Positions 43,008 through 53,307 of a DNA stretch of 64,000 nt are shown here, one piece after another. This stretch comes from Cercophora sp. LCS_1 (Eukaryota; Ascomycota; Sordariomycetes; Sordariales; Lasiosphaeriaceae). The stretch is from positions 1,054,001-1,118,000 of the forward strand of contig JAPZLL010000011.1 in NCBI GenBank assembly GCA_036250225.1, read 5' to 3'. Below the pieces are notes generated by a model. That model was not told the DNA's origin, did not search any database, and saw only the letters and a program-made list of their open reading frames with translations. A program made the position numbers and the translations under genes. The number at the start of each line of letters is the position of its first letter. The first letter of the stretch is position 1.

Positions 43008-45110
43008 ATGGAAGGGGCTTACCCCAGACTTTGCTCTCGATGTCAAGGCCTGGTCATCGAAATCCCAAAGCAACCCAAGGATTACTCTACGACAGAGCAC
43101 AACACAGTGTCGGCATGCGAAGAAGGCGCAGCCGCCGGTTGTGAGTTCTGCAGCTATGTCCTTGCGACTACATTGGGGCCCTTGCTTGCTCGATTCAGCC
43201 ATGGCCCAACGATCAACTTGATCGGCTCGCCCGAAACTCGCATGCAATTCAGCGTCTATGGTGATCCACCTTTAATCGATATCAAGATCGGAGCAGCAGT
43301 GATCGCCAAGGACCTGAGAATCTACACCCTTCCTTGTATGTATTCTGCCCACGGCTCATCTCATGCCAACTTCGCAGTGGCGACCGAAGAGACCGAATTT
43401 AATCATGTATTCCTCACAGCTGACCACCTCGCTACAATGCTGGGAAGCAGGCCGTTTACTGACGGCTCAGCATCGCTTGAAGCCTACGCCTTGATCCGCG
43501 ATTGGATCGACGATTGCACTGCTACACACAGCGGCTGCCACCAAGAGCCAGACACGGAGCTTCCGACAAGAGTGTTGGATGTCGGCGGCGAGCAGTTTTC
43601 TGACGTGCGTCTGTGTATCCCTCGAGACCATGGCGTCAGCGTGGGTCGGTACGCGGCCTTGTCCTACTGCTGGGGAACAGTACCCTGCTTGAAGACAACA
43701 ACAGACACTCTCTCGGCCCACGCCCAGAACATTCCCTTCCATGCCCTGCCAGGAACCATCCAAGATGCCGTCCGGATCGCCCGGACCCTCGGGTTGCCCT
43801 ATCTCTGGGTCGATGCCCTGTGCATCATCCAGGGGAGCGACGAGACGGCCCGTCGGGACTAGGAAGCCGAATCGGTCAGGATGGGTGCCGTATACGGCAA
43901 CGCGTTTATCACCATCACGGCCGCCGGCGCCGAAGACTGCCAGAGAGGCATCTTCTTCCCCAGGAGCCCAAATCGCGGGATGCCGTTTCGCTTCCTCGCG
44001 ATGAAGTACGACAACGGGGAATGCGAGTGGGCGCATGGGTACTTGTATTTTGATCGCTGGTTCAGTCGTTTCTCCCTCAGCGATGACGAGCCTGTCGACA
44101 ACCGTGCCTGGACCCTGCAGGAGCGCTTGTTGTCGCCCCGAGTGATTAAGTACGGAAAGTCTGCTGTTTCGTGGGAGTGCCGCTCCCGAATTACGTCCGA
44201 ATTCGACGCGACGATCCGAACCGGGAGCCTCAAGGTCTACCTGCTTCCCCCGCGCCCCACCGTTGACCATTGGATGAGGACCGTCGAGGATTACAGCAGC
44301 CGCGCTCTCACCTTTTCGACCGACAGGGTACCGGCCCTACTGGGCGTCACCCAGAAATTCCAAGAAAGCCTTGAACAAATCGATTACGCCGCTGGTCTTT
44401 GGCACTCCCCCAAGGAAGAAATCATTCTCCTCCGCCTCCTGCTTTGGCATACGGTCGTTGACACACCAGCGCGGTTGAAGACCGCTGAGCGGCTCCCTGG
44501 GCCAACCTGGTCATGGACGTCTGTCAGCCTCCCAGTGAGCTGGAGATATCCACCCGTCATCCCGTTCCCCGATGGTGCCGAGTTGGAGCTAGACATGGGG
44601 CGGGATTTTGACAAATGGCATGCTGGGTCTGTGGACTGCCGTATTGAAATGGAGGGGAATCTCGGTCCCCTGGGCCGCGCCAAGCAGGGCCACATCACCG
44701 CTCGCGGTGTGGTCAAGCAAATCTTGGCTCTTGTGGTCGAGGATGGCCCGCTGAATCGACTGTTTATCGTCGACGCCCCCGTGGATTCGGACGCCAAGAA
44801 GGGAATTGTCCAGTTTGACCTCACAGATGACAATCCCTTTGCAGTTCCGGACGGAGCAAGCGAACCTGAGGTCATGATTCATGGAGCATCTGTTATTCTC
44901 CCCTCGTGTCTCTATCTTGCCGACGCGAGGGTACGATGCATTGTGGGCAACGTCACTGTGCCCTGCGGTCTTCTCATCTCGCCAGTGGCGACCAGTCCAG
45001 GGCAATGGCGGAAAGTTGGTGTCTTCGCCTTGGTAGACTGCGAAAGTTTCACCGAAACTGAAACGGGCTGGTTGGATGACGGCGTTGAGATGGAATTCAC
45101 ACTAGTATGA
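43008..45110 (+). pseudogene. HET-domain protein gene interrupted by one in-frame TAG
   Basis: A single 701-codon frame starts MEGAYPRLCSRCQGLVIEIP and ends GVEMEFTLV. The N-terminal CSRCQ and CEFCSYV region is a usual pre-HET zinc-like segment. The HET domain shows YAALSYCWGTVPCLKTTTD, IARTLGLPYLWVDALCIIQG, MGAVYGNAFITITAAGAED and DNRAWTLQERLLSPRVIKYG. Codon 285 (43860-43862) is TAG within ETARRD-stop-EAESVRMGAVYG, precisely where relatives have Trp (DWE). TGG to TAG is one G-to-A change, so this single codon separates an intact gene from a null allele. No intron can remove it. Options are a young pseudogene, a population null allele, an assembly error or mRNA editing of UAG to UGG (see findings). 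Everything else looks functional. Confidence 0.8.
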
Positions 45111-45481
45111 AGAACAGAGAGGGATTACAGCATGCGGTTTTTATGGAATCGGCTGGCCCTAGTCAAAATCCCACAAGCTATTTGCAAGCCACGACGGGAG
45201 TGTATATCATTGGCCAGACGAAGATCGTCCGCGACAACATGACCATCAGAAACCTCGATACCTCTTGCAGCTCCCTCCGCTACATTGGGGGGGAAATGGG
45301 CAGCGGGCCACGGGGCTGTGTAGGTTGGGTTCACTCATAGCTCACCGTACCTTGTGAGCGACTCAAGGTCACGCACCAGTTCGAGAGCTATCTCCTCGCT
45401 ATGCCCCTTTCACAATAATCAGTTTCGAGACCCTCCCTGGAGACGGGGGCCCTACTTCCCGCCAACTCATGCACACATGTT
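45111..45481. other. Spacer between HET gene and HET relic
   Basis: The 371 bp hold no recognisable gene. They separate the interrupted HET gene from a C-terminal HET fragment and may contain degraded HET sequence that can no longer be identified. Confidence 0.35.
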
Positions 45482-46072
45482 TTCGCGGCTCCTTTCCTCA
45501 ACGACGGATCCGAATTCCATTCTCTTCAACACCCACTTGTTTTCGTGGTCGCGACGGTCTTACGATTGCAAGTCACAGGCCAGCGACCCCGAGACTACGT
45601 CTACGCCCTCCTAGTATCGGGTGACTGTGTCCACGGCGAAATTGTGACAAACTATGACGACAAGGAGGACACAGTCCGAGAGGCTCTTCTCACGGTCATA
45701 CCCATCTGCCTCAGGTCAATGCACCGATTGTACAGAAAATGCCCGGACCGGAAGTCGAGGGCTGGCTTCTTCTTCAAGTACGCCCAGAGAATGGGAATCC
45801 CTATTGATTCACATCTCCAGAGAGATATTGCCCGGCTGATGTACATCAACAGCGAGGACTTGGATCTAGAGGAGGAAATGGGGTCTGAATACCACTTTAT
45901 AACGTATACCAAAGAGTTGTCGGTCACCGAGACGAGGGACATGGTTGCACTGTCGATCCTAGGCGAAACCGCGGCGTCGCGAGGGCGGCCCGTATCCGCC
46001 GTGGACCTCTTTCCGTTTTATAAGTCCGTGTTTCCTTTACTTCATGGGCTGGGTGACAGGATCGAGCCCTAA
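45482..46072 (+). pseudogene. C-terminal relic of another HET-family protein
   Basis: The frame contains VTGQRPRDYVYALLVSGDCV, which corresponds to the DPRDKVYALLGL box found after the HET domain, followed by EIVTNYDDKEDTVREALLTV, like the usual PDYskS..EVF segment. It ends LGDRIEP. No ATG or HET domain precedes it and its start is undefined; the first candidate methionines lie well inside. The length is less than a third of a normal HET protein. It is read as a truncated copy. It could alternatively be a distal exon of an unrecognised gene, hence moderate confidence. Confidence 0.45.
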
Positions 46073-46188
46073 TCATGCATCACACTGAAGTGTGCCGGAC
46101 GCACCCAGAGACAGATGAATGCTGCATGATATTTGATCCGTTTTATATGCTATCCTAGCTCAACAATCTGAGCCTTTGTCTCACGAGA

Positions 46189-47058
46189 TCACTTCGTCGA
46201 CAAAACTTCATCCACAGCGCCCCAATACGCATCCTCGTAAGCCCGCACATGCCCGCAATGCGCACTCTTCTCAAACGCTACCCGATGCACCGACATCCCT
46301 TTGGCCTCGGCCTCATCGCTATGATCCTCCACATCAGTCGATAACACCATCTCGTCAGCCTTGGAATACAAGTACAACCTCGAAGCTCGTCCATCAATCA
46401 CCGCCTTGTCGTTCAACACCCGACGAGACCTCTCCACAGCATCCTGCACCCCGATGCGCTGCAAGCCAATAACAACAGCCAATCCTAGCGCCACAAAAAC
46501 AGCCCCTGCTGCGCGAACAACGGCAGGAAACGACGCAAACGGCAGAGTAAACGCATGGAACAGCCGCTCGAAAGTCGCCCGGCCCGGAGTCGAGTCCAAG
46601 ACAAGAGCAGCGGCGGGAAACGCCATCCCAGTTTTCTCCCGGTACATGGTTCCCAGCAACCCGGCACCGTAAGCACCGGCGTTGGAAAACATATGCACCA
46701 GGATGCGCGGCGGTGCGTCGGCAGGGTGACGGCAGATCTCCTTTAGAACGGCGTCCAGGACTGGCTTCATGTCGCGACGCCTTCCAGATTCAGGGCGGAG
46801 GGTGGTATCGAACATGTTCGAGGTGATGTGCACGATTGTTGCATCAGGATAGCGAGTTCGATAATGGGTGAGATATGGGCGGACATGGCGTGGGGAGGCA
46901 GACATCCAGGAGAAGACGAGGATGAGGCGGGGCGCTGTCGAGTTTGGGATCGCGCTTGTTGTTTCATGATTGGTGCCCGGCGAAATGCTTACTCCGTGAC
47001 CGGCTGGACGGAATACATCTGGAGCAGGGAGCAATGGCTCTTTGGTTTGTGAGCCCAT
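46189..47058 (-). CDS. DUF829 (TMEM53/PaxU-like) alpha/beta-hydrolase-fold protein
   Basis: One exon encodes 289 residues from the ATG at 47058 (MGSQTKEPLLPAPDVFRPAG). Family marks are LILVFSWMSASPRHVRPYL, HITSNMFDTTLRP, ILVHMFSNAGAYGAGLL, the segment ALVLDSTPGRATFERLFHAF, a hydrophobic stretch VVRAAGAVFVALGLAVVIGL, and the end RVAFEKSAHCGHVRAYEDAY. DUF829 proteins are related to human TMEM53; in fungi PaxU of the paxilline cluster belongs to the family, and members occur in other secondary-metabolite loci. The reaction is not established. The VHMFSNAGAYG region occupies the place of the nucleophile elbow. The upstream frame extends 37 more codons, but the later ATG gives the standard N-terminus. 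It is adjacent to the P450/MFS/Myb/PKS group and may belong to that cluster. Confidence 0.85.
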   Translation of the reverse strand: MGSQTKEPLLPAPDVFRPAGHGVSISPGTNHETTSAIPNSTAPRLILVFSWMSASPRHVRPYLTHYRTRYPDATIVHITSNMFDTTLRPESGRRRDMKPVLDAVLKEICRHPADAPPRILVHMFSNAGAYGAGLLGTMYREKTGMAFPAAALVLDSTPGRATFERLFHAFTLPFASFPAVVRAAGAVFVALGLAVVIGLQRIGVQDAVERSRRVLNDKAVIDGRASRLYLYSKADEMVLSTDVEDHSDEAEAKGMSVHRVAFEKSAHCGHVRAYEDAYWGAVDEVLSTK

Positions 47059-47512
47059 TGCAGGTAGGTGGTTCGGGGGTGGGCAACGCAGCGGGTGCAG
47101 GTCTTGGCGGAGTTCGGGTCCAGTGGACAGTGTGAAACCGAGGAATGGAATTGACCGTCGACGCTGCAACGCGCCAAATGCAGGGCAGAAGTGCCTTTAA
47201 GGACGGCAGAATTGCACGGGCCACGGAGTTGGGGGCCGTCGGATAATTGAATAAGAAAAATACCACTGTAACGGTCGGAAGGGGTGTTTGATGTCAGGAC
47301 ACACGGAAGGGTGGTTAAGGATCAGATTACGAACCTATTTAAACACTGGTCGCATGAGAAACCAGCAAGTTGTGAGCCGAGGGGCAAAGAAGAGGTGTTG
47401 ACGTTGTGGCGTTGGGGCGATCCACACATCACAACGGTCACGGTAATTGCATGCAGCCGTCCTTGCTCAGACTGATGAGCATCTCGCCCTCGGCAGTTCC
47501 TTTATTGTATAA
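47059..47512. other. Spacer between DUF829 gene and P450
   Basis: The 454 bp contain the DUF829 promoter and the 3' flank of the P450. Both genes are on the minus strand. No repeat or additional gene was recognised. Confidence 0.45.
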
Positions 47513-49375
47513 CTACGCTATGTTATTTCTGGCTGGACGAAACTTGCAAATCACCGGCTTATCGCACTTGGTGTTTAGCTCGATCTTGATGCCCATGGGC
47601 TCACTAGGATCTGTCCCGGGGCCATATCCACACCACTCAATCTCTTCAAACTCTTGCAAAATGCGCACAAGCGTGTACTCCATCTGAAACTGACCAAAGT
47701 TGCGGCCAAGGCAGATTCTTGGACCCATGTTGAAAGGGATAAAGTGGCTTGGCTCGGGCTGCCAGTTGTCCCACCGATCTGGCAGCCATGTCTCCGGGTC
47801 TTTCCCAGCCGCCTCCTCAGTTCGTTGTGCGCCAATGACAGAATATGCTATGGGTGCAGTGTTAGACCACATAAAGCGAAGGGGGGAGATGAAGTGGCTG
47901 GGACATGACATACCGATCTGCTGGCCCTTGAGAATGGCAACGGGTTGTGTCCCGTCTGGGCCTCCGCCTACCGGAAGACAAGTGTCTGTTTTCGCCTCAC
48001 GAACGTTGATTCCCAAGGGATGATACAACCTCATCGTTTCTCTGACAACTCCTCTCAGAAGCTTCATGGTCTTCAGCTGAGGAGGCTCGGGCAAAACGTC
48101 AAGGCCGATTCTTGGAAGAGCTATTAGGATCATATTCACAAGCACCGGCGCGAGATCAACACTCACGTTTCTTGGATTTCCGCCCGAAGCCGTCTTGTGA
48201 CCACCGGGTGGCGAGAAAGCTCAAAAATCGCCCATGTTATCAGAATGGCTGTAGGGTCCTGTCCCCCCCAGTTAGTTCGTGGTTTTTGAACCGTTGTTTC
48301 TTCAAGTGTCTACTCGCCTTTGCGGCCAACAGGACTGTGATAAGTTGATCACGAATGTACTTTCGGCTTGAGCCCTTGACGGCAAGAGCTTCTCTCAGGG
48401 TCAGCTCTCCTTCCTCTCTTTTCAACTCGTCTCGAGGGAGGGCGAGCGTCTTGTCGACAACTGAATCCATGTACCGGTTCAGATTTCGGGTTGCGATAGG
48501 AGCAACCAGCCACTCGGGGAACAAGAGGCCGACAGCCCTTCACCTCAGATGTCAGAATCGGCAAAAGCGTACAAGAATGCGTCAAGGGACATACCCAACA
48601 GCCACACGCTGAGAGTTTAGGCGTAGAAGCACGTCCATGGCCTGCTGGAACCACTCCTTTTGGCCGCTCAACGAGTCAGTGGACTCTCCGAAAAACACGT
48701 GTGTCACAACGTCCAGTTGCAACCTGTCAATGACATCGTAGACCTCCAATCCGTCAGGGTTCGCACGAAAGCGCTGGAACAGTTGTTGGATGTGGGCTTC
48801 CGTAATGTCGCGGTCGTCCGGTCGGCTCTTGGCAAGCTGGAGCCCGCAAGGTCAGACTTCTGTCTCTTTGGACTTATTGGTGTGACTTACAAAAGGCCGC
48901 AGCTCATTCTTATTTGCAACCCAAGCTGGACCGTCCGCTTAAAGATTTGGTCAGCCTCAGGTCCGGATGCAATTGATCAGTTTGTCTCACTTGAAAACAC
49001 CGAGTCCCCCAGCACGTTTTTGAAGATGTCGTGAACAACCTTGCCTTTCCCGAACTCCGAGAATTGCGTAAGCATAACCGTCTTGATATTTTTGGGTTCT
49101 CTCGTGAAAATCATGCGGCTTCCGAGGATATTCAGCTCCACTGTGCCACCTGGAACATTGAGGATCTCGCGGCTGTAATCGATAAATGTGTTGTTCCTCA
49201 TGTGAGAGAACATACTCCACATCAGGTCCAAGCCAAGTGGCAAATGATGCGGCGCATCCTTTGCGCGTGATCCCAGCTTCCGGAGCCGGATGGTGGCCTG
49301 GTGGTGATTGTAGACCTTTGCCAGAATGGCCACGAGTGCGACGAGGCATCCAAGCAGTGCAAAGACCGGCTCCAT
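47513..49375 (-). CDS. Cytochrome P450, CYP52-like
   Basis: Seven exons (49375-48991, 48937-48891, 48836-48595, 48537-48318, 48258-48167, 48110-47914, 47847-47513) give 505 residues, in frame throughout. The start MEPVFALLGCLVALVAILAK is a membrane anchor. NTFIDYSREILNVPGGTVEL, FSEFGKGKVVHDIFKNVLGD and SRPDDRDITEAHIQQLFQRF are typical of the CYP52/CYP539 group, which hydroxylates fatty acids and alkanes. The I-helix is LLAAKDPTAILITWAIFELS, the K-helix RETMR, and the heme loop FIPFNMGPRICLGRNFGQ. Intron 4 (48259-48317) begins GCGAGT, a GC-AG intron. Its position between the DUF829 gene and the MFS gene, near the PKS, suggests it oxidises a PKS-derived chain, which fits the substrate type of the group; this is inference. 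Minus strand, divergent from the MFS gene. Confidence 0.9.
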
Positions 49376-49838
49376 TTTGCAATACTTCAAGTTGATTCCA
49401 AAAAAAAAGAAAAAGAAAATAGATGGAAAATGGCATCGAAGCTTCGATTGTTTGACCTCTTTACCATGTTGACGATGAATTGCTGGAACAAATGAGCAGG
49501 AGACCTCCCACCAATCCAGGCCTGCGCCCCCACCTCAAGGAACCCGACTTGATGCGACGCCGATCTCGAGGGACCCGACTGAACCCCGCTTAGGGGCCGC
49601 ATGGGACCCGATTGAGACCCAACCGACCAACATCAGGCAGGCGCGTGCATCGTTCCTGCCAATGCGGGTTGTCAGGCAGCGACGTTCGTCCTCACATTGG
49701 CAAGTGCTGTTGGTTGACATAGGCCATCGTCGCTGCTTCCGCCACACCACCTTCACATGCGCACAGCGTCCAGCTCCCTCCCACTGCATCGACGAAGTTT
49801 TGAGCCGGACTAAACTTCTTGGCTCACCTCTTCCAGCC
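49376..49838. promoter_or_regulatory. Divergent promoter between P450 and MFS transporter
   Basis: The 463 bp lie between two start codons of probable cluster genes and may coordinate them. A purine-rich run (AAAAAAAAGAAAAAGAAAA) lies just upstream of the P450 start at about 49400-49418. Several repeated GAGACCC/GGACCCGA-type motifs occur around 49550-49620; their role is unknown. Confidence 0.45.
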
Positions 49839-51647
49839 ATGGACTCATCACGGAATGAACTACCAAGCGACGTTGCCGCCTCCCGAGGCGAAAACACGAC
49901 CGCCAGTGATTCAGAAAAGCACCCAGCAGACACGGATCTCAAGCCCTGGAGGGCGAGCACACAGATCCGTATGATCCTTGCGTGTCTCTCAGTCGTTTCA
50001 TTGGTTGTTGCGCTAGACGCAACCATTCTCGTGCCTGCTTTGCCTGTGAGCGGCGCCGTCCTTTGGTGCGAACGACCACTGACCCCAAAGATCCACAGAC
50101 CATTGCCAAGGCCCTGAACGGTAGTGCCAGTGAGACCTTCTGGGCCGGCACGGCGTATCTCCTAACCAGTTCAACCTCGCAACCCCTCGTGGCAGCATTA
50201 TCAGACGTGTTTGGACGTCGCGAGGCCTTGCTCGTCTCAATCGGCTTCTTTACTGTTGGCACTCTGATAACATGCCTGGCGCAAAATTTCACCACCCTCC
50301 TGGTCGGCAGGTCGGTCAAGGGGATCGGAGGCGGTGGCATCATCGCGCTTAACTTGGTCATTATGACGGATATCATTCCTCTGCGCCAACGGCCCAAGTA
50401 TAATGGGGTGCGTTCGTGATTTCCTCTCTTCAGGACATGGTGCTGATCGCCTTATGTAGTGGTCGCAAGTCGCTTGGGCCCTCGGGACGATCACGGGACC
50501 GCTGCTGGGAGGTGCCATCGTTGAGAAGACAACGTGGCGACTGCTCTTCTACATCAACTTTCCCTTTTGTGCTATTGGACTACTCAGTGTTCCCTGGATT
50601 GTGCGTCTTGATCGGCCTAAGGTCGGGTTGAGGGCGTCACTGGCCAAAATCGACTGGGGTGGTTCTGGTCTGTTTCTCGGAAGCACGACGGCCTTTCTAA
50701 TAGGAATCACCTGGGCCGGACACTCCCATCCCTGGAGCAGCTATCAGGTTCTTGTTCCGCTACTGGTTGGTGTGGTCGGGATCGTGGTTTTTGCCGCGTG
50801 GGAGGTAAAAGTGGCGGCGGTCCCGTTCCTCCGACGGACCATGTTGAGGAGCCGCCCGCTGATGACGACATACGCCTGCACCATCCTTCAGGGCTTCCTG
50901 CTTTATGCACACATCTACTACGTCGCCCTGTTTCTCCTGAGCGTGAAGCGGCGGTCACCGATCCTCACCGGTGTCGCTCTTCTTCCAATCTCTTGCGGTC
51001 TGATGCCTGCCAGCGCTTTCTGCGGAGTGGCTGTCTCTCGACTCGGCAAATGGAGATGGGCGGTTTGGCTGGGCTGGGCGGTCAATGTCCTCGGCTCGGG
51101 CTTATTGATCTTGCTTGACCATGACACGCCCGTGGCAGGCTGGTTCTTCATATTCCTGACCCTCGGACTTGGACAGGGGCTTCTCCTCAGCGCGCACAAC
51201 TTTGCCGTGCAAGCGATCGCCAGCGTCGAGGATGTGGCATACGCGACGGCCTTGTTTGCTTTCATGCGGGGCGTGGGGCTTTGTCTTGGCGTCGGCATCG
51301 GAGGCTCAATCTTTCAGGTTCGACTTCATGACCTGCTCGACAGGCGGGGTCTACCGGTGTTCATTGCTGAGAATGCTGAGGCTTTCATCTTTGAACTCTT
51401 CGCATCGGATCCGGACTCGGCAGGGATGGTGCTTGTGATGGATGCGTTTCGTGACGCCTTTCGGTTTCTGTTCATCATTCTCACCGGCATATGTGGAGCA
51501 GCGCTGTTGCTCAGTCTCACGATTCCTGGGTATTTCTCACTTGACAAAGACTTGGACTCTAGGCACGCCTTGAGAACGAATACCGTCGCCACTACCTTGG
51601 GACAGGATTTAGAGGCAAAGCCAGGGACTAGGATAGTTGCTAGGTAG
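49839..51647 (+). CDS. MFS efflux transporter of the PKS cluster (14 TM type)
   Basis: Exons 49839-50045, 50099-50407 and 50460-51647 give 567 residues, all junctions in phase 0. A hydrophilic N-terminus precedes MILACLSVVSLVVALDATIL and VPALPTIAKALNGSASETFW. LSDVFGRREALLVSIGFFTV is motif A; LLVGRSVKGIGGGGIIALNL and ALGTITGPLLGGAIVEKTTW are the C-type motifs of drug antiporters. Later helices include FLRRTMLRSRPLMTTYACTI and YALFAF-like segments, with a cytosolic tail (DLEAKPGTRIVAR). It should export a small molecule across the plasma membrane. Location next to a PKS and P450 suggests export of the cluster product or self-protection. Introns of 53 and 52 bp have donors GTGAGC and GTGCGT. Confidence 0.9.
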
Positions 51648-52079
51648 GCAGACTTGGACGCTATTAGTCAGAGAGAGGGCCAAGAACAAGCGAGGCTAAA
51701 TTAGAATGCAACACAGCAAGCTCTCAGGGGCACGACACAGTCGACAATCGCATACACTGCTCTCTTATACATTGATTCAGAATGGTGATGCTTCGTTTTG
51801 AAGGATGATGATGTTTTCTCATAGTCATAGTTAATAGCTTGAGAGGTCTAAGCAATACCTGCAGACTGTTCTTCGACGCAGCTAGATTACGATTCACTGC
51901 CTGAGGGTTATTTTGAAATGCTTTTTCAAACCTCTGTTGATGTCTTGAAATATGCTGCTATTATGCGCGCCCTTTTCTCAACATTGCTAATAGCTCTTCG
52001 AAGCCCTTAATGTTAGACACTTCACTTGTGACGTAATATCTGAAACGTTACTCGGGTTCGTTAACATTGTTACCGGCCG
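51648..52079. other. Convergent 3' spacer, moderately AT-rich
   Basis: The 432 bp lie between the 3' ends of the MFS (plus) and Myb (minus) genes. They are richer in A and T than neighbouring coding DNA. No gene or repeat was recognised. Confidence 0.5.
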
Positions 52080-53307
52080 TCAATCGACTCCAATCGTGAT
52101 CCGTTTCTTCCGCTGCAAGATGAACCGTACAATTTCATCCCTGGTTTCCGTGTCCAGACCCTCCAACGACAACGTGGTTCTGCTGCCCCTTGTATCCCCA
52201 AGAGCAACCTGTAGTGTCGCCTCGGTGATCACACCCCCTTGTGCTTGTCCATTAGGGAGGGTTACATTCGAGAGACTCTCTTCATATCCCTGCTGTGTAT
52301 TACTTCCGTGCTGTTCCCAGCCGTAAGGTTGCAGTGCATGTTGGTCAATGTCGAAGTCATTTGGAACGTAAGGCAGCGGTTGATCGGCGGCACCCCCGTC
52401 CCAGCAGCCGCGATAGGCCAAAGAGTGCTCCGTTGTGAAATCCCCTTCATAGCTGGGGCTTTCCGCCGTGCTGTCGACGATGTGGTGGGAGGTTTGGCGG
52501 GTGCCATCTCCTGTCCAGACCCGCATTTTGGATGCAGCACTACAAGATTCATCGATAAGTGTTCCGAAAGAGTGGCGAAGCTCCAAATGCTCAAACGGTG
52601 ACGGGTACACTAACCGATTGCTAAGGTGCTGGGGCGACCTGTGAGGAAAGTAAAGCCGAGAGATAAGAGACCAGTTTGTGCCGACTGCTTCAATGGCGTC
52701 CCTCAGGCACTCGTCCTGGACACAAAGGTGAGAAAGCATATGACCCGCGAGATTGGGGCTGTGGATCTACCCACCTCTGCCTCTGTCCACCGGCCACAGT
52801 TCAGTTCCGGGTTCACAGCGTTTTGCCACCGTTTCTGACATTCTGGTATAATGAGCATGGGCGTAAGTGAGCATCTATGTTGTACTTACGGTCTGGAGTT
52901 CGGCCGTTCACCATCTTTGCAACGGCTACCCATCTGTCACCGCTGGTTAGTACGGATGTAGGATGCAGGCAAAAACATTGTCTGGAAAGACGGCACGACG
53001 TGGCCCCATACTTTTTGCCCACCGTTTCGACGGCGTCCTTGAGTCTCCAGTCCTCCTCCTCTGTCCAGTTTCCAGTACGCCTACCGCTGTCGAGTTTGGC
53101 CCAGCGTTTCCGGCAGCCCTTGTTGGTCCGCTCTGGGAGCCGTCTGGCGATCTCAACCCACTTGATCGATTGGCCTGTGTCGTGTTGTCAGCGTGTCAGC
53201 AGTCGGGTCCCTCACCGCTTGGGGTCGTGCGACAAACCTTCGTCAAGATAGCCCTGGACCATGTCCTGCAGGATTCTATCCTCGGATTCTGTCCACTTGT
53301 TCTGCAT
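52080..53307 (-). CDS. Myb-type transcription factor with three repeats
   Basis: Five exons (53307-53238, 53174-53000, 52933-52890, 52842-52775, 52715-52080) give 330 residues. The first repeat is KWTESEDRILQDMVQGYLDE, then IKWVEIARRLPERTNKGCRK and RWAKLD. The second is NWTEEEDWRLKDAVETVGKK, then WVAVAKMVNGRTPDQCQKRW and QNAVNP. A third, weaker one is RWTEAEDECLRDAIEAVGTN with WSLISRLYFPHRSPQHLSNR. The regularly spaced Trp residues and RT..QC..RW helices mark DNA-binding SANT/Myb repeats. The remaining C-terminal half is acidic and Gln/Ser-rich (DFDIDQHALQPYGWEQHGSN), as in activation regions. The start ATG gives the Myb motif almost at once. It sits between the MFS and PKS genes and is the only likely regulator in the cluster. 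Short exons of 44 and 68 bases make this gene easy to miss. Confidence 0.8.
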
